This document shows positions 42,610 to 53,410 of a DNA stretch of 64,000 nt, piece by piece (position 1 is the first letter of the stretch; each line of letters opens with the position of its first letter). The DNA comes from Kineobactrum sediminis (GTDB taxonomy: Bacteria > Pseudomonadota > Gammaproteobacteria > Pseudomonadales > Halieaceae): NCBI RefSeq assembly GCF_002868715.1, contig NZ_PKLZ01000008.1, forward strand, positions 186,001 through 250,000, in the 5' to 3' direction. A program made the position numbers and the translations under genes. The notes beneath the pieces were generated by a model, which worked only from the letters and a program-made list of their open reading frames with translations, was not told where the DNA came from and did no database searches.

Positions 42610-43602
42610 TCAGGATCCCGCGCCGGCCACGTGTAGCCGGGGGCGCTGTCCCGGCAAAGGATTTGACTCCAGTTGCCGCATAATATCGAAGGCTATTTCG
42701 AGGGCCTGCAGGCCCTCGCGTCCACTTACCAATGGTGCCCGGCCCGTTTGTACGCTGCCCACAAAATCATCAATCTCGGCTTCAAGGGCGTCTCCCGGGG
42801 AGATCTTTACCGAGGTCGAAAGAATCGATTCCGGATCGATATCATCAGTGATAACGGTCCCGCTTTTGGAATAGAGTGCCAGGGTTTGCTTGATAAAGTC
42901 TGCAGAAAGGTAAGAGTTCGCTTGAAAAATGCGCATGCTCCGCTCGCTTTTTTTGCTGACCCGGCTGGCGGTTACATTGGCCACACAGCCGTTCTCGAAC
43001 TGTATCCGCGCATTGGCGATATCAATCTGGCTACTGAGCACCACACCACCGCTGGCATGGATATGCCGTATCGGGGCATTGACCAGGGAGTGAATCAGAT
43101 CAATATCATGGATCATAAGATCCAGCACCACATTGACATCGGTACCCCGTAGCTGGAAGGGCGAAATTCGGCACGACTCGATAAACATCGGCTCGTCGAT
43201 ATGCTGCCTGATCGCGCGAGTTACCGCATTGAACTGTTCGATATGGCCGACCTGGAGAATACGGTTAACGGATTCGGACAGAGCCAGCAGGTCGCGCCCC
43301 TCTGCCAGTGTCGCGGTAAATGGTTTCTCCACCAGCACATGGATGCCCGCCTCCAGCAGGTCACGCACTACGTTGTAATGATGCACGGTTGGCACCGTCA
43401 CACTTGCAATATCGACCTGCCCGGATAACCGCCGATGATCGGAATAGACTCGAGCATTACTATGACGGGCAATCTGGTGCGCCCTTGCCGGTATCACATC
43501 AACCACGGCGGCCAGGCGGGTAGCTGTGCTGCGGCAGTACTTCTGCGCATGAAAATTACCCAGATGGCCCGCACCAACAACGGCCGCCCGCAGCGGCTTC
43601 AT
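42610..43602 (-). CDS. gnnA: Gfo/Idh/MocA-family sugar oxidoreductase, GnnA-like
   Basis: A 330-residue NAD-dependent oxidoreductase. Rossmann motif GAGHLGNFHAQKY is at residues 11-23, and the EKPF motif lies near residue 93, followed by DLMIHDIDLIHSLV of the family C-terminal half. Predicted to oxidise the 3-OH of UDP-GlcNAc. Its ATG overlaps the lpxA stop by four bases and gnnB follows 15 bases later, which argues for a lipid A role rather than O-antigen synthesis. Confidence 0.82.
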   Translation of the reverse strand: MKPLRAAVVGAGHLGNFHAQKYCRSTATRLAAVVDVIPARAHQIARHSNARVYSDHRRLSGQVDIASVTVPTVHHYNVVRDLLEAGIHVLVEKPFTATLAEGRDLLALSESVNRILQVGHIEQFNAVTRAIRQHIDEPMFIESCRISPFQLRGTDVNVVLDLMIHDIDLIHSLVNAPIRHIHASGGVVLSSQIDIANARIQFENGCVANVTASRVSKKSERSMRIFQANSYLSADFIKQTLALYSKSGTVITDDIDPESILSTSVKISPGDALEAEIDDFVGSVQTGRAPLVSGREGLQALEIAFDIMRQLESNPLPGQRPRLHVAGAGS

Positions 43603-44375
43603 CGCAGAATACCCCGGGTGGATTCTTGTTCCAGGAACGCCAGCAGCTGCAATACATCAACACTGGTTAGCCCTTGTTCGCGCACCTCGTGGCAAGCCTC
43701 GGCCAGTCGCAAACCGGACCGAAACAGGAGTCTGTAAGCCTGTTTCAACGTCCGCCGGCGGTCCGCTGACATACCGGCCCGCTGTAGACCCCGACTATTC
43801 AGGCCCCGCAGGGAGGCGCGAGAGCCGGCAGCTGTCACGAAGGGCGGCAGGTCCTGCGTTACCATGCTACAGGCGCCGACCATGGCCTGCGCGCCAATCC
43901 GTACAAATTGATGAATGCCGGCAAGTCCGCCAACAATAGCGCGGTCACCCACGCTCACATGGCCTCCCAAAGTCGCACCATTGGCCAGGACAACGTGGTT
44001 ACCGATTTGGCAATCGTGGGCAATGTGGCTGTGGACCATGAACAACCCCCGGTCACCGACCCGGGTAACACCATCGCTGCGGGCGGAGCCCCGGTGTATG
44101 GTGACAAACTCGCGGATTGTGTTGTTGTCGCCCAGCTCCAGGCGGGTTGGCTCCTCTGTGTAGGCGAGGTCCTGGGGCGCATCGCCCAGGCATGCATGTG
44201 CATGAATGGAGTTATCGCGCCCGATACGGGTATGCCCCAGTATCACCACATGCGACGCAATACGTGTGCCTGCGCCGATCTCAACCTGCGGGCCCACTAT
44301 GGCATAGGGCCCGACCACAACATCCGAATCCAGTTGCGCACTGGCATCAATAATTGCCGTGGGATGCAGAAGCAC
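43599..44375 (-). CDS. lpxA: Acyl-ACP-UDP-N-acetylglucosamine acyltransferase, LpxA
   Basis: A 258-residue LpxA (Escherichia coli protein: 262). The left-handed beta helix hexapeptides run from about residue 2 to 180; landmarks are DAPQDLAY, REFVTIHRGS, the catalytic His in SHIAHDCQIGNHV, IHQFVRIG and the helical C-terminal domain. The GTG at 44375 with AAGGA seven bases upstream gives the family N-terminus; an ATG at 44411 is possible. Not beside fabZ/lpxB as usual, but with gnnA-gnnB, so likely the enzyme that places an amide-linked acyl chain on UDP-GlcNAc3N. Whether another lpxA exists in the genome is unknown. Confidence 0.88.
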   Translation of the reverse strand: MLLHPTAIIDASAQLDSDVVVGPYAIVGPQVEIGAGTRIASHVVILGHTRIGRDNSIHAHACLGDAPQDLAYTEEPTRLELGDNNTIREFVTIHRGSARSDGVTRVGDRGLFMVHSHIAHDCQIGNHVVLANGATLGGHVSVGDRAIVGGLAGIHQFVRIGAQAMVGACSMVTQDLPPFVTAAGSRASLRGLNSRGLQRAGMSADRRRTLKQAYRLLFRSGLRLAEACHEVREQGLTSVDVLQLLAFLEQESTRGILR

Positions 44376-44520
44376 CCCATGTTCCTTACGGTTATTGAGC
44401 TGCCCATCCATTTACCTGAACTCTTGGAATCGCGCTCCGTGACTTCAGTCACCGACTCGCTTTCTTGAAGCATAGACGATAACTGGTCAGCCGCAATCCA
44501 ACCTGGTATTCGGGCGGTTC

Positions 44521-46518
44521 TCAGGTGGTACCGGGGCTTGCCTGTAGCTCGTTGGCGGGTAAGCGGTCAACGCCCCAGCTTCGGGATATCCGCGCATTCA
44601 CCTCGCTCAGTTCCTCAGCGGGAATGATCGCCAGTTCTCCGCTCTCGAGTGGGTCGAAGTGGAAAATGTAAAGCCGTGAGGCAAATTGCTCAAAAGGCAG
44701 TGAAGACTCGCCGAAACGCTCGCCCTCTCCCGCTGTGCTAACGGTGATTCCATCCCCCCAATTCTGGCCGCTATCATTATTGGGATTGAAAAAATACACG
44801 CGCATGACCTCTCGCGGGTCCAGTGATACCCGCAATATGGTAATGGCGTGCCAGCCAATAAAGCGTGCCGCGCTGTCGGTAACCGCAATCCCGGCAGGCT
44901 GGGGATGTATAAGAGGCTGGTTGCCATTGTAGTAAGGATGGTAACTGGCATAGAAATGGCGCAAGAAGTCATCGAGCTGGTCTAGCTTGCCGGTTTCCAC
45001 ATCGACATTGATACGGAACCCCCGCCCCGACCACCAGCCGTGGAACTCAGGGTTTACCCAGCGGTGTGGGTCTCCCGGTCGACCAATACAGCGGCGCCCC
45101 ATCTCCGCATAAATCCGGTCCAGATGCGGTACCACCAACATGGATACAGGGTCGAGATCCAGCGGAATTTCAGTAGCCACACCAGACAAGCTGTCGCGGG
45201 AAGAAATCGGCTGGCCTTCAAAGTGAATGATGATTTCATCATCGCGAGCGGCCCATACCACCATCTGCAGCAGGTAGTCGGGGTCGTTGTAAGCCCACAT
45301 CGATAAAGCCCGGGCCGACTGGCAGGTAGGATTATTGCCCTGCCCTACACCAAGAGGCTGGCCCAGCATGCAAAGTACACCCTGCAATAACCAGGCGCGC
45401 GCAGAGGGGGACGGGCCAAAGGCCAGCGCGAGGCGCTCATTGGAATAGGCGGACAACGGCAACGCCAGCTGGCGCCAGAGCGCCGGGGCGAGAGGCGGCT
45501 GATACAGAATACCCCGCTCGAGCAACTGCGCCAGACCAAAAATTCCCTGTGCCGTTTCGGGATGGATGGCTTCGTCGATCAATGCCCGCACCAGATCCGC
45601 ATAGCACAACAGACAATCGCGCCCGGTGCTGGACAAGCCCATGCCTTCTGCCAGGAGATGATCACCGTGGTTCAGCAGATAACGCAGCAAAACGGCATGA
45701 TAGGGAGAGACCAGGCCAGTATCGTGCATGGCCCGGGCAAAGCCCGTGGCTTCGTACTGCAAAGCCCCGGAATCCATACCCTCGAGTCTCTCGAGATAGA
45801 CCGCCACACCGGGGTCCTCCCGGCAAGCCTGGGTGGGCCCGTAGAGACTGCTGATCAGTCTGTCTGCGCCCTGGCCACTGGCCCCCAGGTCGATGTCCGG
45901 ATTGCTCTGGCAAATCGCGATCTGGGTGATCATTTGCTTGACGCTGTCAACCTGGATTGGCCGCTGCTGTAATATGCGCCAGATTTCCTCTATCAATTGA
46001 TCGATAACGTGTTCGTAACCGATGCGCTCGGCCAGGTGCCGAAACAACGCCCTCGGTATACCGGCCAACTTGCCCTGCTGTTCGCGTTCGGCTTCGCCTG
46101 CCACCCCGAACAGCAACTCCAGATTTATGGCGAGCACCTGGGTCAGGAAATGATGCGCCTGCTCCCGGGACATCGTCGGGTGAATGTAATCACCCATCGC
46201 GACCGCCAGCAACCGCAATTCACTCAGCGCTTCTATGACGACCGTGTTGGGCTCGGGGCTCTTCAGTGAGAAAGTACTGAGCGTGGGAATGAGGATATGG
46301 GGTTGGGCCCAGTCGGAACCCGCGAATATTCCGGCTTCCTCGAGCCTCTGGGCACGCTCTTCTACCACGGCACAGCCACCTTCCTGCTGCAGCACACGAC
46401 GTACAATATCGAACAAGGGTTGTATTTTGGCTACCTTGGCGAAATTACGCGTCTGTGACAGCGAGTCGATGGCTCGATCGAGTTTTTCGGTAAGGCTCTG
46501 AAGTTTGCTAGCCTCCAT
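44521..46518 (-). CDS. Unknown 665-residue protein with papain-like C-terminal half
   Basis: I know no named family. Residues 1-350 are mainly helical. From about 390 the sequence reads GQGNNPTCQSARALSMWA (Gln393, Cys399), then GWHAITILRVS (His557) and VYFFNPNND (Asn578/580). A Gln a few residues before an active Cys, a later His and an Asn is the order used by papain-fold peptidases; that this is one is inference. No signal peptide or membrane segment is seen. Start is the ATG at 46518 with GAGGA upstream, 97 bases after the ATP-grasp gene, so the two look like one operon. It may be a peptidase, amidase or transglutaminase-like enzyme. Confidence 0.6.
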   Translation of the reverse strand: MEASKLQSLTEKLDRAIDSLSQTRNFAKVAKIQPLFDIVRRVLQQEGGCAVVEERAQRLEEAGIFAGSDWAQPHILIPTLSTFSLKSPEPNTVVIEALSELRLLAVAMGDYIHPTMSREQAHHFLTQVLAINLELLFGVAGEAEREQQGKLAGIPRALFRHLAERIGYEHVIDQLIEEIWRILQQRPIQVDSVKQMITQIAICQSNPDIDLGASGQGADRLISSLYGPTQACREDPGVAVYLERLEGMDSGALQYEATGFARAMHDTGLVSPYHAVLLRYLLNHGDHLLAEGMGLSSTGRDCLLCYADLVRALIDEAIHPETAQGIFGLAQLLERGILYQPPLAPALWRQLALPLSAYSNERLALAFGPSPSARAWLLQGVLCMLGQPLGVGQGNNPTCQSARALSMWAYNDPDYLLQMVVWAARDDEIIIHFEGQPISSRDSLSGVATEIPLDLDPVSMLVVPHLDRIYAEMGRRCIGRPGDPHRWVNPEFHGWWSGRGFRINVDVETGKLDQLDDFLRHFYASYHPYYNGNQPLIHPQPAGIAVTDSAARFIGWHAITILRVSLDPREVMRVYFFNPNNDSGQNWGDGITVSTAGEGERFGESSLPFEQFASRLYIFHFDPLESGELAIIPAEELSEVNARISRSWGVDRLPANELQASPGTT

Positions 46519-46615
46519 CAAATTATATTCCTCGGGCTGGCTCAAGGGCTTCCTCAATAATCATCTGCGGCGGCTTAAACTTGACCGCCGGAGCATATAT
46601 CCAATGTTGCGACGA

Positions 46616-47857
<1,242 letters not shown>

Positions 47858-48104
47858 CGCTACATTCTCCCTGTTTGATAACGAGGCTCCAATGTACACG
47901 TTTAAACTGATACATAAAAACCGGGAGAAACTCTATTTTTGTAGTTTGAGCAGAAAAACACCTTTATTTAAAGCCTTAAATTACTTTAAATTATTTAAAG
48001 AATATTTTGTTATATCGAATGTGGTGAGAAATGCCCAATGATTTACTTTCGTTTTCAAATAGCTTGCGAACCAGGTCATCAACCCCAACCCCGCTATTGC
48101 TGAA

Positions 48105-48863
48105 CTAATCGGTTTCTTTATCTTTGATTTCAGCGTCCTCTTCCGCATATCCCGCGAGCGCTCTCCGCGCCAGCCTGTTGAAGTATATCACTGCGATTAT
48201 CGTGACTACGAAACCCAGGCCATATAGCGTCCACTCCACTGGTGTGCGCCCCAGATCGCGCTCTGTTATCGCTGCAAGGTCGCCGACAATCGAACCCAGG
48301 TATACGTTGTGAACCGAAAAAGGAATAAACCCAAGGAATGAACCGAGCAGGTAACCGCGAAAACGGAAGGTCGTGAGACCATAAAAATAATTGGCCACCT
48401 TGCTGGGAAAAAAGGGAATCATGCGGGTGAGCAGAACGACTTTCCAGCCATGTCGTGCCATTTCCGCGTTGATCAACCGCAGCTGTTCGTGTTCGAGAAT
48501 GAAACGAGTGGCACGACTGCCCAGCAGGTGGCGCGCAATCAGGAACGCGATTGCCGCGCCTAATGTGGTCCCTACAACAACCAGCAGCGACCCTTGCACC
48601 ACACCAAATACGAAGCCCGCGCCAGTGGTCAGGAAGATCCCTGGCAAGGTTAAAACCACCGCAGCGGCCATAATCAATACAAACAGCACCGCCGCCCAAG
48701 CCCCCTGGGCTTCAACCCAGGCCAGCACCTCAAGTAGCCATTCATGAACGCCAAAATACAGCAGGATACCCAAAAGAATAGTAACAAATACCACACTTGC
48801 TACGATCACCCAGAGAGGAGATTGCATTTGCCGGCGATGCCCGGTCCCGTTGTTTTCGCCCAT
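48105..48863 (-). CDS. TVP38/TMEM64 (VTT domain) membrane protein
   Basis: A 252-residue DedA-like protein with about five membrane segments. The VTT domain runs from about residue 55 to 190 with the marks LTLPGIFLTTGAGFVFG, GTTLGAAIAFLIARHLLGSR, RMIPFFPSKVANYFYGLT and SFLGFIPFSVHNVYLGS. Family members affect envelope lipid or lipid-carrier movement. Acidic lysine-containing tail EEDAEIKDKETD. Upstream, 47858-48104 is an AT-rich intergenic stretch of about 250 bases with no gene. Confidence 0.88.
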   Translation of the reverse strand: MGENNGTGHRRQMQSPLWVIVASVVFVTILLGILLYFGVHEWLLEVLAWVEAQGAWAAVLFVLIMAAAVVLTLPGIFLTTGAGFVFGVVQGSLLVVVGTTLGAAIAFLIARHLLGSRATRFILEHEQLRLINAEMARHGWKVVLLTRMIPFFPSKVANYFYGLTTFRFRGYLLGSFLGFIPFSVHNVYLGSIVGDLAAITERDLGRTPVEWTLYGLGFVVTIIAVIYFNRLARRALAGYAEEDAEIKDKETD

Positions 48864-49069
48864 GCCTGCCTACACCGTATAGAATCGTGGTTGCCCCATT
48901 TTAGCATCGACTGTATTTTCTGCATTCCCCGCACCGATTACAAACCCGCTATGATTAAGCCACAAGGATTACAAGAGGGTGACTTGAAAAATACGATTCA
49001 AACCCCGATCTTTAACTACTATGTAGAAAGCGACAACAACCGGTTTTTCGCAAGGAGGGAATTATTACC

Positions 49070-49693
49070 GTGTCAATACGTTCGGTTTACCGGGAAGGAC
49101 ACTCTGCCAGCAGACTGGCGTGGGCACTAATACCGCTCGCTCTTGTTGTCGGCGCACTGATCCTGCTGCGACAACCCGCCAATGACGCAACCGCCCAGGT
49201 CACTGTAGTCGAAACCTGGCCGGACGCCGAAATGCTGTCAGTCAACCCCACCCGGGAACAGGCCAATTCGACCCAGGGCTTCGTACCGCCAACCGCCGAA
49301 CGACGGGACCAGGTACTACAACGACTCAGCCAGTTCAGGGCTGACTACAAACAACTCGCTCCCTCAATGTCCGTCAGCTTCCGGCCCGGCTCAAGCGAAC
49401 GGGGGCAGCTTGCGGAAACAATCGCGCAGGCGCTGTCCCAATACGGCCTGGGCAGCAAAGCTTCCGGAGTTGTGCCGGATACGACTGTAAAAAACAGGTC
49501 TGCCCCCATTGTAATGCGCGCCGCGCGGGCTCACCGTGAAACGGTTCACCGATTATTAGAGGCACTGGCACCGTATTTTTCGGCGCAAGTCCTGCTGGTG
49601 TTCGATGACGATACCAGGATTGACGCACTCACATTCCATATTAGTGGAACACCTGCTTTCAATGAGGATGGCCTGGCGATATTCGGGCGTTAA
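49070..49693 (+). CDS. Anchored protein of unknown function
   Basis: A 207-residue protein starting at a GTG with AAGGAGG about 12 bases upstream. A basic N-terminus and one hydrophobic segment (about residues 17-33) place the rest in the periplasm. The body is mixed alpha/beta (RRDQVLQRLSQFRADYKQL; APYFSAQVLLVFDDDTRIDALTFHISGTPAF). I recognise no domain. Its stop overlaps the end of the convergent flavoprotein gene by four bases. Confidence 0.55.
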   Translation: MSIRSVYREGHSASRLAWALIPLALVVGALILLRQPANDATAQVTVVETWPDAEMLSVNPTREQANSTQGFVPPTAERRDQVLQRLSQFRADYKQLAPSMSVSFRPGSSERGQLAETIAQALSQYGLGSKASGVVPDTTVKNRSAPIVMRAARAHRETVHRLLEALAPYFSAQVLLVFDDDTRIDALTFHISGTPAFNEDGLAIFGR

Positions 49694-51129
49694 CCGCCGG
49701 GGCCACACTCCAGGCAATCGTCAACCAGCGGCGGCGCCTTGTTCAAATGATAGTTGAGGTCCCGCAACGCGGTTCGCAGGCCCTCTTCTATTACCGGGTG
49801 ATAGAAGGGCATTGACAGCATCGCCGTCACGGTCATGCGTGTCTGCGCAGCCCACGCCAGCAAATGCGCAAGATGCTCGGCGGCGGGACCGAAAAGCTCG
49901 GCGCCGGCAAAGATGCAACTGCCTCGCTCCCCGTATAGTTTCACCATGCCGCGATTCCGGTCCATCACCCGGCTGCGCCCCTGGTTCTCAAAGGAGAAAG
50001 TGCCCGTGCGATAACGCGCTTGCTCCGATGGCTGCAGTTCGGGAACCAGAATACCGATCCGCGCAATCTGCGGACTGGTGAACACCACGGAAAACGGCAC
50101 CAGCCTCTCGCGCTGCCGGACGTCGGGATATCGACCCGCATTGTCACCAGCCAGCCGTCCTTCGAATGCGGCTTCATGCAGTACGGGAGCAAGCTGGTTG
50201 GCGTCGCCGACCAGGAAAACCGCGCTGTCGCCGCATCGTAATGTCCAAGGGTCGGTTACCGGAATATCCTCTTCAATGGTCAACCCGCTGTTCTCCAGAT
50301 CCAAACCCGCGAGGTTGGGGGAACGACCCGTGGCCGCCAGCAGATAATCGAAATGTTCGGTGATTAAACCTTTCTGGCGATGTTCATAGGTGATCGACAC
50401 CCCATGATCGGAGCCCTGGATATCATCAACCGCGGCATCCGTATCCAGATAGAACTCCTCATTGAAACATCGGTCGGCGTAGTCGCGAATATCATCATCA
50501 GCGATCCCGGCAAGCTCGCCGCCCTTGCCGAACATTCGCACATCCACTCCAAGCCGACTCAGCGCCTGCCCCAGTTCAAGGCCTACTACACCAGGGCCGA
50601 AAACCGCAATCGATTCCGGCAGTGAAGGCAGCTCGAACAGGCTGTCGTTCAACAACAAGCGCTGGCCCGCCGCCCGCATCAATTCGGGAATATCCGGACT
50701 GGAGCCGGTTGCGATAACGATGCGTGCCGCATCGACTTCGATGTCATCACCAACGGCGAGCCTGCCCGGTGCGATGAATCGTGCTGAGCCTTGTATTTTG
50801 TGATGTTCAGGGAGATCCCGGATTGAGTCGAGCACCGACGAGACAAAGCGATCCCGCTCCCGGCGCAAGCGCTCCATCACCCGGCGACCGTTGACCTGCC
50901 ACTCTTTAACCTCGATACCGAAAAGATGACTGTGAACCATTCCGTGAGCGTTGTCGGCTGCAGCGATCAGCAACTTGCTAGGCATGCAGCCAACCCGGGC
51001 ACAGGTGGTGCCAAAAGGTCCCGCTTCGATCAGCAGGAGTTTGTCAGTGTGTTTACGAGCAGCGTTATAGGCGGTGAGCCCCGCAGTGCCAGCACCGATA
51101 ATGGCAACGTCAACCGTGCGCTTGTCCAT
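49690..51129 (-). CDS. Dihydrolipoamide dehydrogenase-like disulfide oxidoreductase
   Basis: A 479-residue FAD/NAD-dependent disulfide oxidoreductase. FAD site IIGAGTAGLTAY at residues 8-19, redox disulfide in GTTCARVGCMPSK (Cys about 43 and 48), NAD-binding VFGPGVVGLELGQALSRLG, second FAD site SAVFLVGDAN, and the C-terminal base pair in FYHPVIEEGLRTAL. It fits the stand-alone lipoamide-dehydrogenase-like class; no 2-oxo-acid dehydrogenase genes are near, so its disulfide substrate is unknown. The ATG at 51129 gives the family N-terminus. Confidence 0.88.
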   Translation of the reverse strand: MDKRTVDVAIIGAGTAGLTAYNAARKHTDKLLLIEAGPFGTTCARVGCMPSKLLIAAADNAHGMVHSHLFGIEVKEWQVNGRRVMERLRRERDRFVSSVLDSIRDLPEHHKIQGSARFIAPGRLAVGDDIEVDAARIVIATGSSPDIPELMRAAGQRLLLNDSLFELPSLPESIAVFGPGVVGLELGQALSRLGVDVRMFGKGGELAGIADDDIRDYADRCFNEEFYLDTDAAVDDIQGSDHGVSITYEHRQKGLITEHFDYLLAATGRSPNLAGLDLENSGLTIEEDIPVTDPWTLRCGDSAVFLVGDANQLAPVLHEAAFEGRLAGDNAGRYPDVRQRERLVPFSVVFTSPQIARIGILVPELQPSEQARYRTGTFSFENQGRSRVMDRNRGMVKLYGERGSCIFAGAELFGPAAEHLAHLLAWAAQTRMTVTAMLSMPFYHPVIEEGLRTALRDLNYHLNKAPPLVDDCLECGPGG

Positions 51130-51311
51130 AGCCAGGCCCTCTCTCAGCAAATTGTCTCCGTACCATTCGATGCGGTGAGCTGCACAAAAGTCCGGGAATA
51201 TCCAGCTTGAAGGTTAGCAGAATCTGCCAAGGATACGCTGCACCGGTCTGGCCATGTCAAATCCGGCTTCATCCGCGTAGACTGCATGCTCATATTCAAT
51301 GGAGCTTGATA

Positions 51312-52361
51312 ATGAGTACATCCGGAAACGGTAATCGCGGGCCCGCAGGCCCACCCGACCTGACAGAGTTAATGAAAAAATTCAGCGGTGGAGGTGCGTC
51401 TGGCCCTCAGCTTGGGGGAGTTATCGGCATCGTCGTGCTGATTTTTCTTGGCTGGGCGGCGCTGACTTCGTTTTACACCGTACAGCCCGAGGAACGTGCT
51501 GTGGTAAAGCGATTCGGTTCGGTCAAGGGTATTACCGACCCCGGTCTGCATTTCAAGCTGCCCTTCGGTATCGACCAGGTACAGCTGGTCGCTACCGAAC
51601 GCGTTCTCAAACAGGAGTTCGGCTTCCGTACCCAGGGTACCAGGGACCGCGGGCGGACTGCCTATGATGAAGGCAATTTCGAGGGTGAATCCCTGATGCT
51701 CACCGGCGATCTCAACATGATCGACGTGGAGTGGGTGGTTCAGTATCGTATTGAAGACCCGATCAAGTTTCTCTACCGGATGCGTGAACCCACCCGCACC
51801 CTGCGCGACATCTCGGAGTCGGTGATGCGCCGTATCGTCGGCAACATGCTCGGCTCGGAAGTACTGACCATTGGCCGGGTCGAAATCCAGCAAAAAGCCG
51901 GCGAGGAAATCCAGGATATCATCGATGGCTACGACGCCGGCATTCGCATCAGTACCGTGGAAATGCAGGATGTGGTGCCACCACCGGCCGTGCAACCGGC
52001 GTTCAATGAGGTTAATGAAGCACGCCAGGAACGGGAACGGATGATCAACGAGGCGCAAAAGCAGGTTAACCAGGAGATCCCCAACGCCAAGGGTGCCGCC
52101 CTGGGTACGGTCGCCAAGGCGGAGGGCTATGCCACGGAACGCGTAAACCGGGCCGATGGCGAAAGCATACGGTTCAGCGCTGTACTACACGAATACCAGC
52201 AGGCACCGGAAGTTACCCGTTCGCGCCTGTATCTGGAAACCCTCAATGAAGTACTGCCCGCAATCGGACAGATACTGGTGGTGCAGGACGAGCAGACCGG
52301 GCCGCTGCCACTGCTCGATCTCAACCGCGAAAGTACGCGCGCCAAAGGAGGTGACCGATGA
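51312..52361 (+). CDS. hflK: FtsH protease modulator HflK
   Basis: A 349-residue inner-membrane protein. A Gly/Pro/Asn-rich cytoplasmic start is followed by one membrane segment (about residues 36-54) and a band-7/SPFH domain (FYTVQPEERAVVKRFGSV, GLHFKLPFGIDQV), then a long helix (EVNEARQERERMINEAQKQVNQ). With HflC it forms the cage around FtsH that governs membrane protein turnover. The ATG at 51312 has GGAG upstream. Its stop overlaps the hflC start by four bases. The typical upstream hflX/hfq are not here. Confidence 0.95.
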   Translation: MSTSGNGNRGPAGPPDLTELMKKFSGGGASGPQLGGVIGIVVLIFLGWAALTSFYTVQPEERAVVKRFGSVKGITDPGLHFKLPFGIDQVQLVATERVLKQEFGFRTQGTRDRGRTAYDEGNFEGESLMLTGDLNMIDVEWVVQYRIEDPIKFLYRMREPTRTLRDISESVMRRIVGNMLGSEVLTIGRVEIQQKAGEEIQDIIDGYDAGIRISTVEMQDVVPPPAVQPAFNEVNEARQERERMINEAQKQVNQEIPNAKGAALGTVAKAEGYATERVNRADGESIRFSAVLHEYQQAPEVTRSRLYLETLNEVLPAIGQILVVQDEQTGPLPLLDLNRESTRAKGGDR

Positions 52362-53305
52362 AAACTGTAGCGATCGCGATCATGGCCATTATTGTTCTGG
52401 GTATTGGCAAGGTCACTCTCTACACCGTGGACGAGGCCGAGCAGGCCATCGTGGTTCAGTTCGGTGAACCCATAGGTGATGTCATTAACGAACCGGGGCT
52501 CAAGTTCAAATTGCCCTGGCAAAACGTGCGTCGGTTTGACAAACGTCTGTTGGTCTGGGACGGCGATGTCACCCAGATTCCCACCCTGGGCCGTGAATTC
52601 ATTCTGGTAGATACCACCGCACGCTGGCGGATAACCGACCCGTTGCTGTTTTTGACCAGCGTGCGGGACGAAGCCGGCGCGCGCACACGCCTCGACGATA
52701 TTGTGGACTCGGTGGTACGTGACATGGTGTCCTCCACCGAACTGGAAGAGATTGTTCGTTCACGGGACTGGGAAGTGAACATCGACGAACTTGACGATCC
52801 CGCGCTGGCTGAACGCAGTGACGTCAACCTGGAAATGCAGCCTAAACTGGGCCGCGAGTTGCTGGAAGCCGGCATTCTGAAACGGGCCAGGGACTCCATG
52901 CCCGCACTCGGGATTGAGCTGGACGATGTGCGGATCAAGCGGGTCAACTATATTGAATCGGTGCGCCGTCAGGTGGAAAGCCGCATGATTGCCGAACGCC
53001 AGTCGATCGCCGAGCGCTTCCGTTCGGAAGGTCGGGGTCGCAGCCAGGAGATTCTCGGTAACATGGAGCGCGACCTGCGGCGCATCCGCTCGGAAGCCGC
53101 ACGCGACGCGGAAAAAATCCGCGGTGGCGCCGATGCCGAAGCAACGCGAATCTATGGCGAGGCGTTCGGTGCCGACCCGGAGTTCTACTCCTTCTTCCGT
53201 ACCCTGGAAAGCTATCGCGCACTGGGCGAGAACAGCACTCTCATGCTCAGGGCGGACTCGGATTTCTTCCGTTATCTTGAGCATTCCCAGGTTACGCGCG
53301 AGTAA
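52358..53305 (+). CDS. hflC: FtsH protease modulator HflC
   Basis: A 315-residue partner of HflK. N-terminal membrane segment (about residues 3-18), SPFH domain (LYTVDEAEQAIVVQFGEPI, GLKFKLPWQNVRRFDKRLL), a helical C-terminal region (VESRMIAERQSIAERFRSEGRGRSQE) and the GADAEATRIYGEAFGADPEFYSFFRTLESY end found in the family. Coupled to hflK by a four-base overlap. Full length. Confidence 0.95.
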   Translation: MKTVAIAIMAIIVLGIGKVTLYTVDEAEQAIVVQFGEPIGDVINEPGLKFKLPWQNVRRFDKRLLVWDGDVTQIPTLGREFILVDTTARWRITDPLLFLTSVRDEAGARTRLDDIVDSVVRDMVSSTELEEIVRSRDWEVNIDELDDPALAERSDVNLEMQPKLGRELLEAGILKRARDSMPALGIELDDVRIKRVNYIESVRRQVESRMIAERQSIAERFRSEGRGRSQEILGNMERDLRRIRSEAARDAEKIRGGADAEATRIYGEAFGADPEFYSFFRTLESYRALGENSTLMLRADSDFFRYLEHSQVTRE

Positions 53306-53410
53306 CCAGCCGAAACAGCGCCTTATGTCAGCATAGGGCTATCCAGTCTGGTTTGAGCCCGGCGCCGCTATCTCCTATCATTAAGGTTTCAGCGACGCTC
53401 TGGAGTCATT

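Noticed and set aside
43900-44470. Long plus-strand frame opposite lpxA
   Set aside because: It is antisense to the hexapeptide repeats of lpxA and has no family features; a shadow of the repeats.
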